Below, one piece after another: positions 60,469 through 64,000 of a stretch of 64,000 nt of DNA; the stretch's first letter is position 1, and each line of letters starts with the position of its first letter. The stretch is taken from the NCBI RefSeq assembly GCF_042654605.1, contig NZ_JBHSGT010000020.1:62001-126000 (forward strand). The letters are read 5' to 3'. A program made the position numbers and the translations under genes. This stretch comes from Enterococcus_I eurekensis. GTDB lineage: Bacteria; Bacillota; Bacilli; Lactobacillales; Enterococcaceae. The notes below the pieces were generated by a model, which saw only the letters and a program-made list of their open reading frames with translations, was not told the origin of the DNA and ran no database searches.

Positions 60469-61086
60469 ATGGCAATTAAATACCCCAATGGTCACCTACC
60501 ATTGTATAATGAAGTACGAAAAAAACAACTAAAAAGAGCATCTCAAAAAACAACATTTTCAAATCGTGGAATGCGATTTGAAGAAGCCATCAACCAAAGT
60601 AATGATTATTACTTGAATCATGGCATTGCTGTTATTCACAAAAAACCAACTCCTGTTCAAATTGTAAAGGTTGATTATCCAAAACGGAGTGCGGCGGTCA
60701 TTAAAGAAGCTTATTTTAAAGACGCCTCGACCACTGATTATAACGGTGTTTATCAAGGGCATTATCTTGATTTTGAAGCAAAAGAAACAAAAAACAAAAC
60801 CTCTTTTCCTTTACAAAATTTGCATGAACATCAAATTAATCATATGCGTCAATGTCTCACGCATCAAGGAATTTGTTTTATCTTACTTTGGTTTTCTAGC
60901 TTAAATCGTTGTTTTTTAATCGATAGTCAATATATTGTCGAAGCTTGGGAAAAGCAGGAAATCGAAAGAAAGTCGCTTTCCCTGACTCAAATAGAAAAAA
61001 TCGGAATTGAAATCACTGTGGGAATTGCGCCAAGAATTCCCTTCATCAAAGCAGTCGATCAATTGATTGAATCAAAGGAGAAATAA
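60469..61086 (+). CDS. recU: Holliday junction resolvase RecU
   Basis: 205 residues. Catalytic region NRGMRFEEAINQSNDYYL, then DYNGVYQGHYLDFEAKETK with the metal-binding Asp/Glu and Lys, and PLQNLHEHQINHM. It resolves recombination intermediates. AGGAG site before the ATG; a TATAAT at 60442-60447 may be its -10. The recU-pbp1A pairing is conserved through low-GC Gram-positives. Confidence 0.95.
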   Translation: MAIKYPNGHLPLYNEVRKKQLKRASQKTTFSNRGMRFEEAINQSNDYYLNHGIAVIHKKPTPVQIVKVDYPKRSAAVIKEAYFKDASTTDYNGVYQGHYLDFEAKETKNKTSFPLQNLHEHQINHMRQCLTHQGICFILLWFSSLNRCFLIDSQYIVEAWEKQEIERKSLSLTQIEKIGIEITVGIAPRIPFIKAVDQLIESKEK

Positions 61087-61090
61087 GAAT

Positions 61091-63385
61091 ATGCCAAATG
61101 AAACACCATCAAGAACCACCCGACACAAGCAACAGCCGAAAAAAAATCAACAAAAAAAGCTACCCAATAAGAAAAAGAAAAAATCATTCGGCTCAATCTT
61201 TTTAAAAGTGATATTAGGACTCGTTTTTATTGGCTGTATACTCTTTTTAGGAGGCGTAGGCCTTTTTTGGAGCTATGCCAGTAATGCACCTGAACTTGAT
61301 GAAAAACGTTTAGAATCGCCAAATTCTTCAAAATTAATTGCTATGAATAATGAAGTTTTCCAAGAACTTGGAACAGAAAAACGTGAAACGATTACTGCAA
61401 CTGAAATCCCTAAATTACTTGAAGACGCCATCATCTCTGTTGAAGATCGTCGTTTTTACAAACATATCGGAGTCGATCCAATCCGGATTGTCGGCTCTGC
61501 CCTTTCAAACGTTAAAACAGGTGGTATGCAAGGTGGAAGTACTTTAACGCAACAATTAATTAAACTATCTTTCTTTTCAACAGCCGCCTCTGATCAAACA
61601 TTAGAAAGAAAAGCGCAAGAAGCTTGGATGGCCGTTCAATTAGAAAAAGAAAAATCAAAACAAGAAATATTAACGTACTATATTAATAAAGTTTATATGT
61701 CAAATGGTCTTTATGGCATGCAAACTGCTTCAAAAGCTTTCTATGGTAAGGCACTGGATGAATTAAATTTAGCCGAGACAGCTTTAATTGCCGGGCTACC
61801 TAACGCCCCTTCTTATTTTGATCCTTATGCCAATCCCGAAAATGCAAAAGATCGTCGTGATATTGTCTTATTTACAATGAAAGAAAACGAGAAAATCACT
61901 GAAAAAGAGTATCAAGAAGCGATTGATACGCCAATTGATGCTGGCCTGAAAAAACTAAGTGGCGGGAATAACACTTGGAAATATTACGATAATTACATCA
62001 AAGAAGTCATCGATGAAGTTGAAGAAAAAACAGGTGTAGACGTCTATAAAGACGGTGTTGAAATTCATACGAATATCGATATAGAAGCGCAACGACGTTT
62101 ATACGATATTGTCAACACTGATCAATATGTCGCATATCCCGATGCGGATATGCAAGTAGCTGCGACTTTAATTGACGCAACTACCGGAAAAGTCACCGCC
62201 CAAATCGGTGGTCGCAATATTGAAGAAGGAACAATGCTAGGTAACAACTTAGCGGTTAGCACAGCACGTGACTTAGGTTCGACGGTTAAACCGATTACTG
62301 ATTATGCCCCAGCTTTTGAGTTCAATAAATATTCAACAGCTAAAACGATTGTTGATGAACCATATAAATATAAAGGGACAAACATTCCTGTAATGAATTG
62401 GGATAATCAATACTGGGGAACCATGTCTTTACGCCGTGCATTAGTTGAATCGCGTAATGTCCCTGCCGCTAAACTTTTTGAAGATGTTGGCGCAGACAAT
62501 ATTGCAGAATTTTTAAGTCGTTTAAATATTCAATATGAGTCTATTGAACAAGCCAATTCGATTTCAAGTAATACAAGCACACAAGAAGGTACTAAATATG
62601 GAATTTCTAGCTTAAAATTAGCAGCAGCTTATGCGGCTCTTGCCAACGGCGGAACGTATCACGAACCTCAATATGTTAACAAAATTGTTTTTGAAGATGG
62701 TTCTGAAGAAGTCGAGGCTTTTAAAACCAGAGGTACAAAAGCGATGGAAGAAACAACCGCTTATATGGTTACTGATATTTTAAAAGGTGTCATCACTTCT
62801 GGAACCGGAACGAATGCAGCGATTAACGGACTTTACCAAGCAGGTAAGACCGGAACATCCAACTATTCAAAAGAGGATATCGAGCGAATCAACTCTCCTT
62901 ATTCAGTAACGCCAGATTCAACTTTTGCGGGTTACACAAAGACTTATTCACTGGCTGTCTGGACGGGCTACAATAATCAAAAAACACCGATTGTGGGTGA
63001 CAATACTCGTATTGCTAGCGATGTTTATCGTGAATTAATGCAATTTGTCTCTGCCTCTGTTGTGAACAGTGACTGGGAAATGCCAAAAGGCTTAACTCGC
63101 ATTGGTAATGAATTGTATTTTGAAGGCCAATATGTCGAACCAGTCAAACCATCGAAAACCAAAGAATCAAGCAGTAGTTCTAGTGAGTCCTCTACAGCGG
63201 AGAGTACCGAGACGACAGAAACTAGTGAAGTTCCTGCTAGTACAAGCAGTAGTAGCCAACCTGTTGAACCGACCCCTCCCCCAGTGGAATCTAGTAGCGA
63301 AGCACCTATTGTACCACCAACTACACCGCCGGCTAGTAGTTCCGTAGTCCCTCCAATAGAGCAAACACCACCAGCTACACCATAA
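61091..63385 (+). CDS. pbp1A: Class A penicillin-binding protein 1A
   Basis: 764 residues from ATG 61091, chosen because AAAGGAG lies nine bases upstream; an ATG eight codons earlier lies inside recU with no site. Lys-rich cytoplasmic tail, membrane helix 36-60, glycosyltransferase domain (ISVEDRRFYKHIG, catalytic Glu; GGSTLTQQLIK) and transpeptidase domain with DLGSTVKPI (Ser of SxxK), SRN in VESRNVPA and AGKTGTSNY (KTG). The last ~75 residues are a Ser/Thr/Pro-rich low-complexity tail. It polymerises and cross-links peptidoglycan. Confidence 0.95.
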   Translation: MPNETPSRTTRHKQQPKKNQQKKLPNKKKKKSFGSIFLKVILGLVFIGCILFLGGVGLFWSYASNAPELDEKRLESPNSSKLIAMNNEVFQELGTEKRETITATEIPKLLEDAIISVEDRRFYKHIGVDPIRIVGSALSNVKTGGMQGGSTLTQQLIKLSFFSTAASDQTLERKAQEAWMAVQLEKEKSKQEILTYYINKVYMSNGLYGMQTASKAFYGKALDELNLAETALIAGLPNAPSYFDPYANPENAKDRRDIVLFTMKENEKITEKEYQEAIDTPIDAGLKKLSGGNNTWKYYDNYIKEVIDEVEEKTGVDVYKDGVEIHTNIDIEAQRRLYDIVNTDQYVAYPDADMQVAATLIDATTGKVTAQIGGRNIEEGTMLGNNLAVSTARDLGSTVKPITDYAPAFEFNKYSTAKTIVDEPYKYKGTNIPVMNWDNQYWGTMSLRRALVESRNVPAAKLFEDVGADNIAEFLSRLNIQYESIEQANSISSNTSTQEGTKYGISSLKLAAAYAALANGGTYHEPQYVNKIVFEDGSEEVEAFKTRGTKAMEETTAYMVTDILKGVITSGTGTNAAINGLYQAGKTGTSNYSKEDIERINSPYSVTPDSTFAGYTKTYSLAVWTGYNNQKTPIVGDNTRIASDVYRELMQFVSASVVNSDWEMPKGLTRIGNELYFEGQYVEPVKPSKTKESSSSSSESSTAESTETTETSEVPASTSSSSQPVEPTPPPVESSSEAPIVPPTTPPASSSVVPPIEQTPPATP

Positions 63386-63393
63386 TTTAATCA

Positions 63394-63424
63394 AAAAAAC
63401 TCTGACGAAAGTCAGAGTTTTTTT
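63394..63424. terminator. Bidirectional terminator between pbp1A and nth
   Basis: AAAAAACTCTGAC GAAA GTCAGAGTTTTTTT: 13-bp stem, GAAA loop, T-runs for both strands. Confidence 0.95.
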
Positions 63425-64000
63425 GATGCAAGTTCACGCATCCGGATTTTACCATCTTGGCACATCGATAACAATGGACAATCAGCGCATTTGGGTGCTC
63501 GTGCTGTACAATGATAACGTCCAAAGAAAATCATCGTATGGTGCATCTTTACCCAGTCTTCTTTTGGTACTTTACGCATCAATGTTTCTTCGACCTCTAA
63601 CACTGAAGCATTTAAACGACAAATTCTTAAACGTTTGGAAACACGTTCTACGTGCGTATCTACAGCAATTGCCGGAATATCAAACGCATCCCCTAAGACG
63701 ACGTTCGCAGTTTTACGTCCAACACCTGCTAAAGTCATTAAACCTTCTCTCGTTTGAGGAATCACGCCTCCAAAATCATCAATGATTTGTCGCGCACATT
63801 GCTTAATGTTTTTAGCTTTATTACGATACAAACCAATCGTTTTGATTTTCTCCATAATAATTTCAATGGGTGCTTCTGCTAACTTTTCAGCTGTTGGAAA
63901 ATCTGCAAATAAACTCGGTGTCACTTTATTAACCGAAACATCCGTTGCTTGCGCACTTAAAATCACAGCAATCAATAATTGAAAAGGCGTTTCGTGATCA
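63412..64000 (-). CDS. nth: Endonuclease III, 5' end beyond the window
   Basis: About 196 residues visible; the frame stays open to the right edge (DHETPFQLLIAVILSAQATD), so the first ~20 residues are missing. Helix-hairpin-helix LMTLAGVGRKTANVV with the catalytic Lys, AVDTHVERVSKRL with the catalytic Asp, and the 4Fe-4S cysteines in CTARAPKCADCPLLSMC with one spacing pattern of the family. It removes oxidised pyrimidines and nicks AP sites. Confidence 0.95.
   Translation of the reverse strand, partial: DHETPFQLLIAVILSAQATDVSVNKVTPSLFADFPTAEKLAEAPIEIIMEKIKTIGLYRNKAKNIKQCARQIIDDFGGVIPQTREGLMTLAGVGRKTANVVLGDAFDIPAIAVDTHVERVSKRLRICRLNASVLEVEETLMRKVPKEDWVKMHHTMIFFGRYHCTARAPKCADCPLLSMCQDGKIRMRELASKKL

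Overview
The window is low-GC Firmicutes DNA from a lactic acid bacterium, most probably Enterococcaceae (Enterococcus or Vagococcus). The evidence is a Na+-translocating V-type ATPase operon in the Enterococcus hirae ntp order with a Ktr-type K+ transporter at its end, a PyrR-controlled pyr operon, a type B RNase P RNA between gpsB and a YpsC-type methylase gene, the recU-pbp1A pair, and an EbsA-like gene. Species is inferred, not proven.

Layout. 1-8.2 kb: ntpI(partial)-K-E-C-G-A-B-D-J, plus strand. 8.2-10.3 kb: a small accessory patch with a MazEF-type toxin-antitoxin pair, about 0.5 kb of AT-rich non-coding DNA and a membrane-anchored Mrr-like nuclease. 10.3-15.4 kb (minus): a polar amino acid ABC transporter, a DegV protein and an LCP (LytR-CpsA-Psr) protein. 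15.6-23.9 kb (minus): an eight-gene aromatic amino acid operon aroE-aroF-aroB-aroC-tyrA-aroA-aroK-pheA. 23.9-26.9 kb (minus): a trpXYZ-type ABC transporter. 27.6-29.9 kb (plus): a DUF1622 protein and RqcH. 29.9-33.7 kb: a decay zone with two broken genes, a structured intergenic element and an intact IS66-family element flanked by an 8-bp target duplication. 33.7-45.4 kb (minus): the complete pyr operon pyrR-P-B-C-carA-carB-pyrK-D-F-E. 45.4-60.4 kb: mainly minus-strand housekeeping genes (rluD, lspA, cls, a CDF transporter, alaS, cshB, rlmL-like, rnpB, gpsB, ypsA). 60.5-64 kb: recU and pbp1A on the plus strand, and nth (5' end beyond the window) on the minus strand.

The strongest unexpected signal is two leader-peptide attenuators. 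The aro operon leader encodes an 18-residue peptide with a Tyr-Tyr-Phe-Ser-Tyr-Phe run. The trpXYZ leader encodes a 19-residue peptide with two Trp codons. Each stop codon is followed directly by the first of five RNA segments that pair alternately (A:B, B:C, C:D, D:E), D:E being an intrinsic terminator; a second terminator follows in each. This is the logic of ribosome-mediated attenuation, in a phylum where T-box control of such genes is the usual expectation. The same window has a T-box (alaS) and a PyrR attenuator (pyr operon), so three attenuation mechanisms coexist.

A second signal is in carA: all three glutaminase catalytic residues (Cys, His, Glu) are replaced by Ala, Gln and Asp, so this carbamoyl-phosphate synthetase is predicted not to hydrolyse glutamine. 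A third is a gene at 54.5 kb that keeps several sequence signatures of the formylglycine-generating-enzyme fold but not its C-terminal catalytic region.
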